This document shows positions 31,178-39,635 of a stretch of 55,250 nucleotides of DNA, piece by piece; the stretch's first letter is position 1, and the number at the start of each line of letters is the position of its first letter. The notes beneath the pieces are model-generated. The model ran no database searches, was not told where the DNA came from, and saw only the letters and a list, made by a program, of their open reading frames with translations. Origin of the DNA: Bacillus safensis (lineage in GTDB: Bacteria; Bacillota; Bacilli; Bacillales; Bacillaceae); the NCBI GenBank assembly GCA_030159235.1, contig BSBG01000013.1, positions 1-55,250 on the forward strand. The letters run 5' to 3'. A program made the translations under genes and the position numbers.

Positions 31178-32651
31178 GATAACCGTTGTCGGTCTCGGGG
31201 CAGGCGACATGGATCAGCTGACGCTCGGTGTATATAAGCAGCTGAAGCAGGCGAAAGAAGTATTTATGAGAACACAGGATCACCCGCTTACCGCAGAGTT
31301 GATGCAGGAGGTCCCGTCTCTGACCTTTTTTGATGAAATTTATGAAAAGCACGATCAGTTTGATCTGGTGTATCAGGAAATTACCGAAATTTTATTCGCA
31401 GAGGCGGCGGAAAAGGATATTGTGTACGCAGTACCTGGTCATCCATTTGTGGCAGAAAAGACCGTACAGCTACTTGTCGCTCAGCAGCAAGAACGTGGGA
31501 TTGAGGTGTCTGTTGCTGGTGGACAAAGCTTTTTAGATGCGACATTTAACTCCTTGCAGATTGACCCCATCGAGGGATTACAATTCGTGGATGCAGGGGA
31601 TATGAGAGCGGATGACCTGAAATTAACCCAGCATGTCCTGATTTGTCAGGTATATGACCAGATGACAGCTTCGAATGTGAAGCTCACACTGATGGAAAAG
31701 CTGCCTGACGATTATGAAGTCTATATTGTGACGGCAGCGGGAAGCAGTCAGGAACAGATTACCGCCGTTCCTTTATTTGAACTTGATCGAGATGTGTCGA
31801 TAAATAACTTAACGAGTGTTTATGTACCTCCGATTCAAGATGAAAAGCTGCTTTATCAACAATTTGACACCTTCCGTGACATCATACGTACATTAAGAGG
31901 TCCGGGCGGCTGTCCATGGGATCAAAAACAAACCAATGAGTCACTCAAACCATATTTAATTGAAGAATGCTATGAACTGCTTGAAGCGATAGATGAAGAT
32001 GACCCAGATCATATGGTGGAAGAGCTCGGCGATGTGCTGCTGCAAGTGTTACTTCATGCTCAAATTGGCGAAGATGACGGTTATTTCTCAATCGATGATG
32101 TCATCCAGCATGTCACAGAAAAAATGATTCGTCGACATCCCCATGTGTTTGGTGACACGAATGTTTCTGAGGCAGCAGATGTGGTCGCGAACTGGGAAAA
32201 AATCAAGCAGCAGGAGAAGCCAGAGCGAGCCGGTTCTATTTTACAATCGATTCCGGCGACACTTCCCGCACTAACAAAGGCAAATAAACTCCAAAAGAAA
32301 GCCGCCAAAGTGGGCTTCGATTGGACAGATGTTCAAGATATTTGGAACAAATACGAAGAAGAAAAGCAGGAATTTCTCGTTGAAGTGGCAGAGAAGACAG
32401 ACGAAGGTGCAACGAAGCAGATGAAAGATGAATTTGGAGATTTATTATTTGTTCTCGTCAACATTGGAAGGTTCTATCACCTAGAGCCTGAAACGGCGCT
32501 CGCTTCTGCTAACACGAAATTCATGCGGCGCTTTCAGCATATTGAACAAAAAGCAAAGGACATGGGACGTTCATTAGATGATTTAACACTAGAGGAAATG
32601 GACGATTTATGGAACGATGCCAAACGTATAGAAAGAGGGGAACACACATGA
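31167..32651 (+). CDS. yabN: Fusion of tetrapyrrole methylase-like and MazG NTP pyrophosphohydrolase domains (YabN)
   Basis: A 494-residue two-domain protein. The N-terminal half (about 1-220) has the SAM-dependent tetrapyrrole methylase fold ([22 protein letters not shown]). The C-terminal half is MazG with [10 protein letters not shown] near residue 250, the EECYE acidic motif near 270 and ELGDVLLQ near 290; a second MazG-like repeat near 425 has [10 protein letters not shown]. MazG hydrolyses NTPs, perhaps damaged ones; the methylase target is unknown. It overlaps yabM by 11 bases and rqcP by 4. Confidence 0.93.
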   Translation: MAGKITVVGLGAGDMDQLTLGVYKQLKQAKEVFMRTQDHPLTAELMQEVPSLTFFDEIYEKHDQFDLVYQEITEILFAEAAEKDIVYAVPGHPFVAEKTVQLLVAQQQERGIEVSVAGGQSFLDATFNSLQIDPIEGLQFVDAGDMRADDLKLTQHVLICQVYDQMTASNVKLTLMEKLPDDYEVYIVTAAGSSQEQITAVPLFELDRDVSINNLTSVYVPPIQDEKLLYQQFDTFRDIIRTLRGPGGCPWDQKQTNESLKPYLIEECYELLEAIDEDDPDHMVEELGDVLLQVLLHAQIGEDDGYFSIDDVIQHVTEKMIRRHPHVFGDTNVSEAADVVANWEKIKQQEKPERAGSILQSIPATLPALTKANKLQKKAAKVGFDWTDVQDIWNKYEEEKQEFLVEVAEKTDEGATKQMKDEFGDLLFVLVNIGRFYHLEPETALASANTKFMRRFQHIEQKAKDMGRSLDDLTLEEMDDLWNDAKRIERGEHT

Positions 32652-32908
32652 GACTAGATAAATTTTTAAAAGTGTCTCGTTTAATTAAAAGAAGAACATT
32701 GGCAAAAGAAGTAGCAGATCAAGGCAGAATTTCTATTAACGGAACACAGGCGAAAGCCAGCTCTGACGTGAAAGAAGGAGACGAGCTTCAAATCCGCTTT
32801 GGTCAAAAGCTAGTGACTGTTCAAGTCAACGAGTTAAAGGATACAACGAAAAAAGAAGAAGCAGCTGGCATGTATACTGTGTTAAAAGAAGAAAAAACAG
32901 CAGAATAG
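32648..32908 (+). CDS. rqcP: Ribosome quality-control protein RqcP (YabO)
   Basis: An 86-residue S4-domain RNA-binding protein. In B. subtilis RqcP joins RqcH on stalled 50S subunits and supports addition of alanine tails to blocked peptides. The whole protein is one S4 domain ([21 protein letters not shown]) plus a short acidic tail. It overlaps yabN by 4 bases (ATGA), so translation is coupled; that pairing puts ribosome rescue beside an NTP-cleaning enzyme. The frame opens earlier at 32609, but the S4 domain begins at ATG 32648. Confidence 0.94.
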   Translation: MRLDKFLKVSRLIKRRTLAKEVADQGRISINGTQAKASSDVKEGDELQIRFGQKLVTVQVNELKDTTKKEEAAGMYTVLKEEKTAE

Positions 32909-32915
32909 GGCTTGT

Positions 32916-32943
32916 TCTAAATGACCCTCTTATCACATACAAT
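32916..32943 (+). promoter_or_regulatory. Probable sigma-E promoter of yabP-yabQ
   Basis: CATACAAT (32936-32943) matches the sigma-E -10 exactly; the -35 (TCTAAAT, 32916-32922, 13 bases away) is weak. yabP and yabQ are mother-cell genes in B. subtilis. Confidence 0.55.
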
Positions 32944-32981
32944 GCAGTAACATGCAAGTATGAGATATGGGGGATGTATAA

Positions 32982-33290
32982 ATGAATCAATATTATAATC
33001 AACCTCAAGGCACGAAGCTGTCATCAGAAGCGGAGCACAATGTCACAATGCGAAACAGAAAGCATTTAGATATTACCGGCGTCAAACAAGTGGAAAGTTT
33101 TGATAGTGAAGAATTTCTGCTGGAGACGGTCATGGGGATTCTCGTCATCCGCGGAGAAAATCTGCAAATGAAAAACTTAGACGTCGAAAAGGGCGTTGTG
33201 TCGATCAAAGGGCGTGTCTTTGATTTAATTTATGTAGATGAGCAGCACGGGGAGAAAGCTAAAGGATTTTTTAGCAAGCTGTTTAAATGA
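32982..33290 (+). CDS. yabP: Sporulation protein YabP
   Basis: A 102-residue YabP/YqfC-family protein, made in the mother cell and needed for normal spore formation; its action is not known. It is a predicted all-beta protein (NRKHLDITGVKQVESFDSEE onward) without signal peptide. ATG 32982 has a GGGGG-type site. Its stop overlaps the yabQ start by 4 bases. A sigma-E type -10 precedes it. Confidence 0.93.
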   Translation: MNQYYNQPQGTKLSSEAEHNVTMRNRKHLDITGVKQVESFDSEEFLLETVMGILVIRGENLQMKNLDVEKGVVSIKGRVFDLIYVDEQHGEKAKGFFSKLFK

Positions 33291-33925
33291 CGCTAACAGT
33301 CCAGTTTTATACGATGCTTTCCATGGCGGCGATGGGCATCTGGCTGGGCGCATCGCTTGATACGTACAAGCTGTTTGTGAACCGGAAAAAAACAGCAAAA
33401 TGGCTTTTGGTCATACACGATCTCCTTTTTTGGATGGTACAGGGTCTCTTATTCTTCTATGTCCTGCTACTGACAAATGAGGGGGAATTCAGGCTTTATA
33501 TTTTTCTAGCCGTTGCTCTAGGTTTCTCGATGTATCAGGCATTGATGAAACAACTGTACCTCAACATTCTCAAGTTTATCATGATGTGTGTATATCAGAC
33601 TGTTCTCTTCCTGAAAAGGCTGGTCATGTCGATCGTCTTCCAGCCGATCCGCTGGATGATCACATTGGTCATAAGTGCTATACTGTTCTTGCTCCACTCG
33701 CTCTTACGTCTAGTTCGTTTTACGTTTCGGCTCGTGTGGAAGGTGCTGTCGATTGTTTGTTATCCGCTCATCTGGTTACTCAATGTGACCATTATTCATC
33801 GGATTCCCGAAAAATGGCGAACAGCAATGAGAATGTTTTTCTCAAAAGGAGCAGGAGTTTTACAAGGTACCAAGAAATTATCTGGTACAATCAAAACGAA
33901 ATGGAAACAATTCTGGACAAAGTAA
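33287..33925 (+). CDS. yabQ: Spore cortex biosynthesis protein YabQ
   Basis: A 212-residue membrane protein required for spore cortex formation. Five hydrophobic segments are visible, near residues 5-25, 38-58, 66-82, 92-112 and 125-165 (the last is long and may be two). The C-terminal 50 residues are basic and face the cytosol by the positive-inside rule. It is coupled to yabP by an ATGA overlap and followed by divIC after 18 bases. Confidence 0.92.
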   Translation: MTLTVQFYTMLSMAAMGIWLGASLDTYKLFVNRKKTAKWLLVIHDLLFWMVQGLLFFYVLLLTNEGEFRLYIFLAVALGFSMYQALMKQLYLNILKFIMMCVYQTVLFLKRLVMSIVFQPIRWMITLVISAILFLLHSLLRLVRFTFRLVWKVLSIVCYPLIWLLNVTIIHRIPEKWRTAMRMFFSKGAGVLQGTKKLSGTIKTKWKQFWTK

Positions 33926-33943
33926 GAGAGGAGGCCTTCAACC

Positions 33944-34318
33944 TTGAACAATAGAAAAAGAAATATCGCACAAATTCAAAATGAGTACCAAAAACAAATG
34001 GAACAGCAAGCACAGCGCTTAAAACGCAAACGTCGTGGACTTCTTAGAAGGCTTACCGTGTTTGGTGTGATCGTGCTCATGTTTGCTGTCTTGGTGACAA
34101 GTGCCCTTTGGTCGCAATCGTCCTCACTAAAGGAAAAAGAAGAGAAGAAGGTTGCGCTTCAAAAAGAGTTGAAGCAATTACAAACAAAGCAGGAAGATAT
34201 TTCTGATGAAATTAAGAAGCTGAAAAGCAAGGAATACGTACTCGAACTGGCACGGAGGGACTATTATATGTCCAAAAAAGGCGAAAAAATCTTTGATGTG
34301 GGCAATAAGAGCGATTAG
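33944..34318 (+). CDS. divIC: Cell-division protein DivIC
   Basis: A 124-residue bitopic divisome protein that pairs with FtsL and DivIB. A basic cytosolic tail (about 1-35), one membrane segment (about 36-55) and an outside coiled coil (about 60-100, SSLKEKEEKKVALQKELKQL) are clear. The start is TTG 33944, with GAGGAGG at 33928-33934. No separate promoter was recognised; it may be read from yabP-yabQ and from a promoter inside yabQ. Confidence 0.95.
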   Translation: MNNRKRNIAQIQNEYQKQMEQQAQRLKRKRRGLLRRLTVFGVIVLMFAVLVTSALWSQSSSLKEKEEKKVALQKELKQLQTKQEDISDEIKKLKSKEYVLELARRDYYMSKKGEKIFDVGNKSD

Positions 34319-34323
34319 CCTTG

Positions 34324-34353
34324 TTGACACTTAAAATTCAGTTTATGTATAAT
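34324..34353 (+). promoter_or_regulatory. sigma-A promoter of yabR
   Basis: TTGACA (34324-34329), 18 bases, TATAAT (34348-34353). Confidence 0.8.
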
Positions 34354-34400
34354 TGAACAAATGAGATTTTTTTATAAGTCTAAGGAGGAGCACTTTTTTT

Positions 34401-34796
34401 ATGTCGATTGAAGTTGGCAGCAAGTTACAAGGGAAAGTTACGGGCATTACAAATTTTGGAGCTTTTGTGGAGTTGCCAGGCGGTTCAACTGGTCTCGTTC
34501 ATATCAGTGAGGTAGCCGATAACTATGTAAAAGATATTAATGAGCATTTAAAAGTCGGTGAACAAGTTGAAGTGAAAGTGATTAACGTTGAAAAAGACGG
34601 TAAAATCGGCTTGTCCATTAAAAAAGCAAAAGATCGTCCTCAACAACAAGCAAGACCGAGCAGAAATGATTTCCGTCCGAAGGAATCGTTTGAGCAAAAA
34701 ATGAACAAATTCTTAAAAGATAGTGAAGACCGCTTAACATCTTTAAAACGTAACACGGAATCAAAACGTGGGGGACGCGGAGCAAGAAGAGGTTAA
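34401..34796 (+). CDS. yabR: S1 RNA-binding domain protein YabR
   Basis: A 131-residue protein with one S1 domain (residues 4-74: GSKLQGKVTGITNFGAFVEL, HISEVADNYV, GKIGLSIKKA) and a low-complexity basic tail rich in Arg, Gln and Gly. It resembles general stress protein 13 and the S1 domain of polynucleotide phosphorylase; RNA or ribosome binding is likely, exact role unknown. AAGGAGG at 34382-34388 precedes ATG 34401. It has its own consensus promoter and a terminator, and stands before two tRNA genes. Confidence 0.92.
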   Translation: MSIEVGSKLQGKVTGITNFGAFVELPGGSTGLVHISEVADNYVKDINEHLKVGEQVEVKVINVEKDGKIGLSIKKAKDRPQQQARPSRNDFRPKESFEQKMNKFLKDSEDRLTSLKRNTESKRGGRGARRG

Positions 34797-34830
34797 CTTG
34801 TTGCTGCTTTCTATATATCTTTCACAACAA

Positions 34831-34859
34831 AGCATCTGCTGTCCGCAGGTGCTTTTTTT
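34831..34859 (+). terminator. yabR terminator
   Basis: A 9-bp stem (34831-34839 with 34845-34853), 5-base loop and T tail. Confidence 0.85.
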
Positions 34860-34912
34860 CATGATCCATACGACATTTTTTGAGATTTCGTCATTTAATT
34901 TAAAACTTCCTA

Positions 34913-34941
34913 TTGACGGACAAGCGAATCCTTTGTATTAT
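34913..34941 (+). promoter_or_regulatory. Promoter of the tRNA pair
   Basis: TTGACG (34913-34918), 17 bases, TATTAT (34936-34941), about 32 bases before the first tRNA. Confidence 0.75.
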
Positions 34942-34973
34942 AGTTCTTGTGCTTCTTGGCGCATTTTCATTAT

Positions 34974-35047
34974 GGCGGTGTAGCTCAGCTGGCTAGAGCG
35001 TACGGTTCATACCCGTGAGGTCGGGGGTTCGATCCCCTCCGCCGCTA
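34974..35047 (+). tRNA. tRNA-Met (CAT), elongator
   Basis: A 74-base cloverleaf: acceptor GGCGGTG with CGCCGCT (34974-34980 with 35040-35046), anticodon stem TACGG/CCGTG and anticodon CAT at 35008-35010. Discriminator A is at 35047. CCA is not encoded. The G1-U72 pair and lack of three G-C pairs in the anticodon stem exclude initiator tRNA; the body does not resemble tRNA-Ile2. Confidence 0.95.
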
Positions 35048-35073
35048 TCCTTTTAAAAAAGAACATTAAGCAA

Positions 35074-35145
35074 GGCCCGTTGGTCAAGTGGTTAAGACAC
35101 CGCCCTTTCACGGCGGTAACACGGGTTCGAATCCCGTACGGGTCA
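35074..35145 (+). tRNA. tRNA-Glu (TTC)
   Basis: A 72-base cloverleaf: acceptor GGCCCGT with ACGGGTC (35074-35080 with 35138-35144), anticodon stem CCGCC/GGCGG, anticodon TTC at 35107-35109, discriminator A. CCA is not encoded. It is co-transcribed with tRNA-Met. Confidence 0.95.
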
Positions 35146-35151
35146 TCTTCG

Positions 35152-35183
35152 AAACAGCTTTCTATAGGAAGGCTGTTTTTTTT
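35152..35183 (+). terminator. tRNA operon terminator
   Basis: An 11-bp stem (35152-35162 with 35168-35178) with loop TATAG and a run of eight T residues. Confidence 0.9.
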
Positions 35184-35250
35184 GTGCCTTCGTAAAATTC
35201 TGATGAAAGACATCGACTTTCATGAAAGTATGCCTCTTTGGCGAATAAAG

Positions 35251-35315
35251 CGTCGAACGTTTTATGGAAACGACAACTTCTTTTGACAAAATTTCTTTTT
35301 CACCTTCGCTATAAT
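35251..35315 (+). promoter_or_regulatory. Spo0A-activated spoIIE promoter
   Basis: TTGACA (35283-35288) and TATAAT (35310-35315) are perfect but 21 bases apart, too far for sigma-A alone. This is the known signature of Spo0A~P-dependent spoII promoters. 0A-like heptamers lie upstream: CGTCGAA (35251-35257), AACGACA (35269-35275) and TTTGACA (35282-35288) overlapping the -35. Confidence 0.82.
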
Positions 35316-35349
35316 GACAAGCAACGAATATCAGGTGGGGGATGAGAAG

Positions 35350-37833
35350 ATGGAAAAACTAGAAAGAAGAACTGATTTAACAGGAGCGGGGTTTGAAAAA
35401 ATCAGTGCAGGGTTAAAAAAGATGAAAAGCCTGTTTCTTCATCATACGCATTCTCTTTTTTTCTATAAAGGGTTTATTTACGTTGTTCTTGGCTTTTTAT
35501 TAGGACGAGCCTTTATCTTATCTGAAATCATGCCGTTTGCTCTGCCTTTTTTTGGCTCCATGGTGCTCATTAAAAGAGATAAGGCGATGCTTGCTTGTCT
35601 TGCTTTACTCGCTGGGGCGATGACGATATCACCTCAAAACGCATTGTTTGTGTTTGCGTCGCTGCTTGTGTTTCTCCTTATGTCAAAGGTGGTGTCTTTC
35701 ATCATCAAAGATCCGGTGAAAACCTTGCCGGTTGTCATTGTGCTGTCGATGCTGATCACCCGGGGAGCGTTTGTTTACCTAGAGCAGGGTGCTGTGCAAA
35801 GCTACGATTATGTCATGGCGGGTGTCGAAGCGGGAATGGCCTTCATTTTGACATTGATTTTTCTTCAAAGCCTGCCGATTTTTACAGTCAGGAAAATCAA
35901 GCACTCATTAAAAGTTGAAGAAATCATCTGTTTTATGATTTTAATTGCCTCAGTTTTAACTGGCCTTGCTGGTATTACATTTCAAGGGATGCAGGCAGAG
36001 CACATTTTGTCACGTTATGTAGTGCTGACCTTTGCCTTTATTGGCGGAGCCAGTATTGGTTGTACGGTCGGTGTCGTAACAGGTTTAATTCTTGGGCTCG
36101 CCAATATTGGTAACCTTTATCAGATGAGTCTCCTTGCTTTTTCAGGATTATTAGGCGGATTGCTGAAAGAAGGGAAGAAAATAGGGGCAGCCATTGGCTT
36201 AATTGTGGGTTCCTTACTCATTTCACTATACGGGGAAGGATCAGCAGGTCTCATGATCACACTGTATGAATCACTTATAGCGGTCGCTCTCTTTTTGCTC
36301 ACGCCACAATCAGTCACCTCTAAGGTAGCGAAATACATTCCTGGTACGGTAGAGCATGTACAGGAGCAGCAGCAATATGCTCGGAAGGTGCGAGATGTAA
36401 CAGCAAAAAAGGTAGACCAATTTTCTCATGTATTTCATGCGCTGTCTGAGAGTTTTGCGACATTTTACGAATCCATTCCTGAAGAGAAGAAGCAGGAAGA
36501 GGATGTAGATCTTTTTTTAAGTACGATCACAGAAAGATCCTGTCAAACGTGCTATAAGAAAAATAAATGCTGGGTGCAGAACTTTGATACAACCTATGAA
36601 CTAATGAAACAAGTTATGCATGAATCCGATGAAAAAACGTATGAGCATAACCGAAAATTGAAAAAGAAATTTAGCCAGCACTGCTCAAAATCAAAACATG
36701 TCGAGGAATTGATCGAAGAGGAGATCGCTTACTATAAAGCAAACCAGACACTGAAGAAAAAAGTCCAAGACAGCAGACGTCTTGTGGCAGAACAGCTGAT
36801 GGGGGTCTCCCAAGTAATGGAGGATTTTTCCCGGGAAATAAAACGAGAAAGAGAACAGCATTTTATTCAAGAAGAGCAGATGATAGAAGCGCTTCAGCAC
36901 TTTGGCATTGAAATTCAGCAAGTAGAAATCTATAGCTTGGAGCAGGGGAATGTCGATATTGAAATGAGAATCCCATACTGCCAAGGTCATGGGGAATGTG
37001 AAAAAATCATCGCGCCAATGCTCTCTGATATTTTAGAAGAACAGATTTTAGTCAAAGCAGAGCAATGTGCAGAGCATCCGACAGGCTATTGTCACGTTGT
37101 ATTTGGCTCTGCTAAATCATATCGAGTGGCTACAGGCGTAGCGCATGCAGCGAAAGGCGGAGGGCTAGTATCTGGAGACAGCTACAGTATGATGGAGCTG
37201 GGTGCGGGCAAGTATGCCGCAGCTATTAGTGATGGAATGGGCAACGGAGCAAGGGCTCATTTTGAAAGCAATGAAACGATTAAGCTGTTAGAAAAAATCT
37301 TGGCGTCAGGTATTAATGAAAAAGTGGCGATCAAAACCATTAATAGTATTTTATCTTTACGAACGACGGATGAAATCTATTCAACATTAGATTTATCGAT
37401 CATTGATTTACAGGATGCGAGCTGTAAGTTCCTCAAAATTGGTTCTACACCAAGTTTTATTAAACGGGGGGATCAGGTGATGAAGGTACAAGCGAGCAAC
37501 CTGCCGATTGGCATTATTGATGAATTCGAAGTGGAGGTTGTGAGCGAACAGATGAAGGCAGGAGATCTGCTAATTATGATGAGTGACGGCATCTTTGAAG
37601 GGCCAAAGCATATTGAAAATCATGATTTGTGGGTGAAGCGCAAAATGAAAAGCTTTAAAACAGAAGATCCGCAAGAGATTGCTGATTTATTAATGGAAGA
37701 GGTCATTCGAACGAGAGCGGGCCAAATTGACGACGATATGACGGTTGTTGTCATCAGGCTCGACCACAACACACCAAAATGGGCATCTATTCCGACCGGT
37801 ACATTCTATCTTGAGAAACAAGAGATTTCTTAA
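35350..37833 (+). CDS. spoIIE: Stage II sporulation protein E, serine phosphatase
   Basis: Dephosphorylates SpoIIAA~P to set sigma-F free in the forespore, and helps FtsZ rings move to the pole. The 827-residue protein has about ten membrane segments in residues 45-325, a central FtsZ-interacting region (about 330-580) with a conserved cysteine group (CQTCYKKNKCW), and a C-terminal PP2C phosphatase domain (about 590-827) with SGDSYS, AAISDGMGNG, MSDGIFEG and DDDMTVVV metal motifs. An upstream ATG at 35314 is in frame, but the ribosome site AGGTGGGGGA sets ATG 35350 and gives the family length. Confidence 0.97.
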   Translation: MEKLERRTDLTGAGFEKISAGLKKMKSLFLHHTHSLFFYKGFIYVVLGFLLGRAFILSEIMPFALPFFGSMVLIKRDKAMLACLALLAGAMTISPQNALFVFASLLVFLLMSKVVSFIIKDPVKTLPVVIVLSMLITRGAFVYLEQGAVQSYDYVMAGVEAGMAFILTLIFLQSLPIFTVRKIKHSLKVEEIICFMILIASVLTGLAGITFQGMQAEHILSRYVVLTFAFIGGASIGCTVGVVTGLILGLANIGNLYQMSLLAFSGLLGGLLKEGKKIGAAIGLIVGSLLISLYGEGSAGLMITLYESLIAVALFLLTPQSVTSKVAKYIPGTVEHVQEQQQYARKVRDVTAKKVDQFSHVFHALSESFATFYESIPEEKKQEEDVDLFLSTITERSCQTCYKKNKCWVQNFDTTYELMKQVMHESDEKTYEHNRKLKKKFSQHCSKSKHVEELIEEEIAYYKANQTLKKKVQDSRRLVAEQLMGVSQVMEDFSREIKREREQHFIQEEQMIEALQHFGIEIQQVEIYSLEQGNVDIEMRIPYCQGHGECEKIIAPMLSDILEEQILVKAEQCAEHPTGYCHVVFGSAKSYRVATGVAHAAKGGGLVSGDSYSMMELGAGKYAAAISDGMGNGARAHFESNETIKLLEKILASGINEKVAIKTINSILSLRTTDEIYSTLDLSIIDLQDASCKFLKIGSTPSFIKRGDQVMKVQASNLPIGIIDEFEVEVVSEQMKAGDLLIMMSDGIFEGPKHIENHDLWVKRKMKSFKTEDPQEIADLLMEEVIRTRAGQIDDDMTVVVIRLDHNTPKWASIPTGTFYLEKQEIS

Positions 37834-37909
37834 AATATCGTATAATATGAATTTCTTCTGGCGATGATGGGGATATAAGCATTCAGTTACAATCCCAGGA
37901 GGAATGAAG

Positions 37910-38644
37910 ATGCGAAAAGGTCACGTCAACCAAATCTTATTGATTACAGATGGCTGCTCAAATCACGGGGAAGATCCACTTGCAATTGCCTCATTGGCAA
38001 AGGAACAAGGGATTACAGTCAACGTTATTGGCATTATGGAAGAAAACAGACACGATCATGAAGCGATGAAAGAAGTAGAGGGGATTGCTCTCGCAGGAGG
38101 AGGCATCCATCAAGTTGTCTACGTCCAGCAGTTATCTCAAACAGTACAAATGGTCACGAAAAAAGCGATGACACAAACCTTACAAGGTGTTGTGAATAAA
38201 GAATTGCAGCAAATTCTCGGCAAAGATACTGAAATTGAAGAGCTACCGCCTGATAAGCGCGGGGAAGTAATGGAGGTTGTAGATGAGTTAGGAGAGACGG
38301 TTCACCTTCAAGTACTCGTGCTTGTCGATACAAGTGCAAGTATGAAACCGAAGCTGCCGACCGTCAAAGAAGCACTCATCGACCTCTCCATCAGTTTAAA
38401 TTCAAGGATTGGTGAAAATCAGTTTGGAATGTGTGTATTTCCCGGGAAAAACTCAGACGCCGAAATTGTGTTGAATTGGACACCTCGATTCGATTCGTTA
38501 TCATCGATTTTCCCAAAACTGACCACTGGAGGAATCACCCCAACTGGACCAGCACTTCGGGAAGCGCTCCAGCATTTCAAATCAGTTCGTTCACGCAAAG
38601 GGCTACTTGAAGCAAAGGAAGAGCATGATGAATTCGGCTTCTAA
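37910..38644 (+). CDS. yabS: von Willebrand factor A domain protein YabS (permuted order)
   Basis: A 244-residue vWA protein of unknown role. The motif order is unusual: the late vWA strand LLITDG (residues 10-15) and VNVIGI come first, then the MIDAS DTSAS (140-144) and the TGGITPTG threonine motif (206-213), as if the domain were circularly permuted. ATG codons are at 37904 and 37910; AGGAGG (37897-37902) is 1 base from the first and 7 from the second. yabT overlaps its end by 20 bases, so the vWA protein is coupled to a Ser/Thr kinase. Confidence 0.88.
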   Translation: MRKGHVNQILLITDGCSNHGEDPLAIASLAKEQGITVNVIGIMEENRHDHEAMKEVEGIALAGGGIHQVVYVQQLSQTVQMVTKKAMTQTLQGVVNKELQQILGKDTEIEELPPDKRGEVMEVVDELGETVHLQVLVLVDTSASMKPKLPTVKEALIDLSISLNSRIGENQFGMCVFPGKNSDAEIVLNWTPRFDSLSSIFPKLTTGGITPTGPALREALQHFKSVRSRKGLLEAKEEHDEFGF

Positions 38645-39635
38645 CATCCCGTTAGGCACGGTGATTCAAGGGAAATGGCACCATCATCATTATCGCATTG
38701 TAAAAGAGCTGGGAAAAGGGGCGAACGGTGTTGTCTATCTGGCCGAATCGCCATATGGGCAAGCGGCCCTTAAAGTGAGTGATGACAGTATGCTCATAGC
38801 ATCTGAAGTCAATGTATTAAAATCCTTTTCAAAGGCTCCTGTGAAAACCATGGGGCCTTCTTTTTATGATATGGATGATGCGGTTTATCCCGGTATGCCT
38901 CAAAAGCGTTCCTTTTATGTGATGGAGTATGTCAAAGGCCCATTACTTCTTGAATTTGTGAAGCAAAAGGGAGATGAATGGATTGTTGTTTTGATGATTC
39001 AGCTTTTATCTAGCCTAGCTCATTTACATCAGGAAGGCTGGATTTTTGGTGATTTAAAGCCGGATAATCTCATTGTTTCAGGTCCCCCAGCCACAATCCG
39101 GTGCATTGATGTGGGAGGAACGACGAAAGCAGGCAGGGCCATCAAGGAGTATACCGAGTTTTTTGATCGTGGCTATTGGGGATTCGGGACAAGAAAAGCA
39201 GAACCATCTTATGATTTGTTTGCCTTAAGTATGGTGATGGTGAATTGTGCGTATAAGAAAGAATTCAAAAAAGGAGCAGAACCAGAAAAACAGCTTTATC
39301 GAGCCATTGAAGGACATCCTTTATTAAAGAAATATGAAAGGGTGTTAAAGGGTGCTCTACAAGGTAAGTATCAATCAGCAGCAGACATGAAAAGTGCGAT
39401 GCTGAAAGAAGGACAGCTGATTGCATCAAGGAAATCGCGCCAAAAAAAGCAGCCACAAAAAAACGGGCAAAAACCCGTTGTTAGTCAACAGCAGCAGGTG
39501 ACATCACGATCGAGAGCTGCAGCAGCAAAAAGAACACCAGTACGCAAAAAAGCAGGCGGACTTTTTGAAACGATTCTTATCGTATGCAGTGTACTTGCTC
39601 TTTACTGTGCATATGTGGTTTTGTTCCTGCTATAG
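38625..39635 (+). CDS. yabT: Membrane-anchored Ser/Thr kinase YabT
   Basis: A 336-residue Hanks-type kinase. In B. subtilis YabT is active during sporulation, is stimulated by DNA and phosphorylates RecA and AbrB. The glycine-rich loop GKGANG is at residues 30-35, Lys50 binds ATP, and the catalytic loop is D143LKPDN. It lacks the usual HR before the Asp (GD instead), and DFG is replaced by D162VGG. A strongly basic stretch (about 265-310) before one C-terminal membrane segment (about 314-334) fits DNA binding. ATG 38625 follows AAAGGAAG. Confidence 0.92.
   Translation: MMNSASNIPLGTVIQGKWHHHHYRIVKELGKGANGVVYLAESPYGQAALKVSDDSMLIASEVNVLKSFSKAPVKTMGPSFYDMDDAVYPGMPQKRSFYVMEYVKGPLLLEFVKQKGDEWIVVLMIQLLSSLAHLHQEGWIFGDLKPDNLIVSGPPATIRCIDVGGTTKAGRAIKEYTEFFDRGYWGFGTRKAEPSYDLFALSMVMVNCAYKKEFKKGAEPEKQLYRAIEGHPLLKKYERVLKGALQGKYQSAADMKSAMLKEGQLIASRKSRQKKQPQKNGQKPVVSQQQQVTSRSRAAAAKRTPVRKKAGGLFETILIVCSVLALYCAYVVLFLL

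Noticed and set aside
33287..33930. sigma-M promoter for divIC inside yabQ
   Set aside because: divIC is linked to sigma-M in B. subtilis, but I found no TGAAAC-like box paired with CGTC in the 200 bases before the gene.
34974..35047. Initiator tRNA-Met or tRNA-Ile2 for the CAT tRNA
   Set aside because: The anticodon stem lacks the three G-C pairs of initiator tRNA, and the acceptor and arms differ from those of tRNA-Ile2; nearby tilS is no evidence either way.
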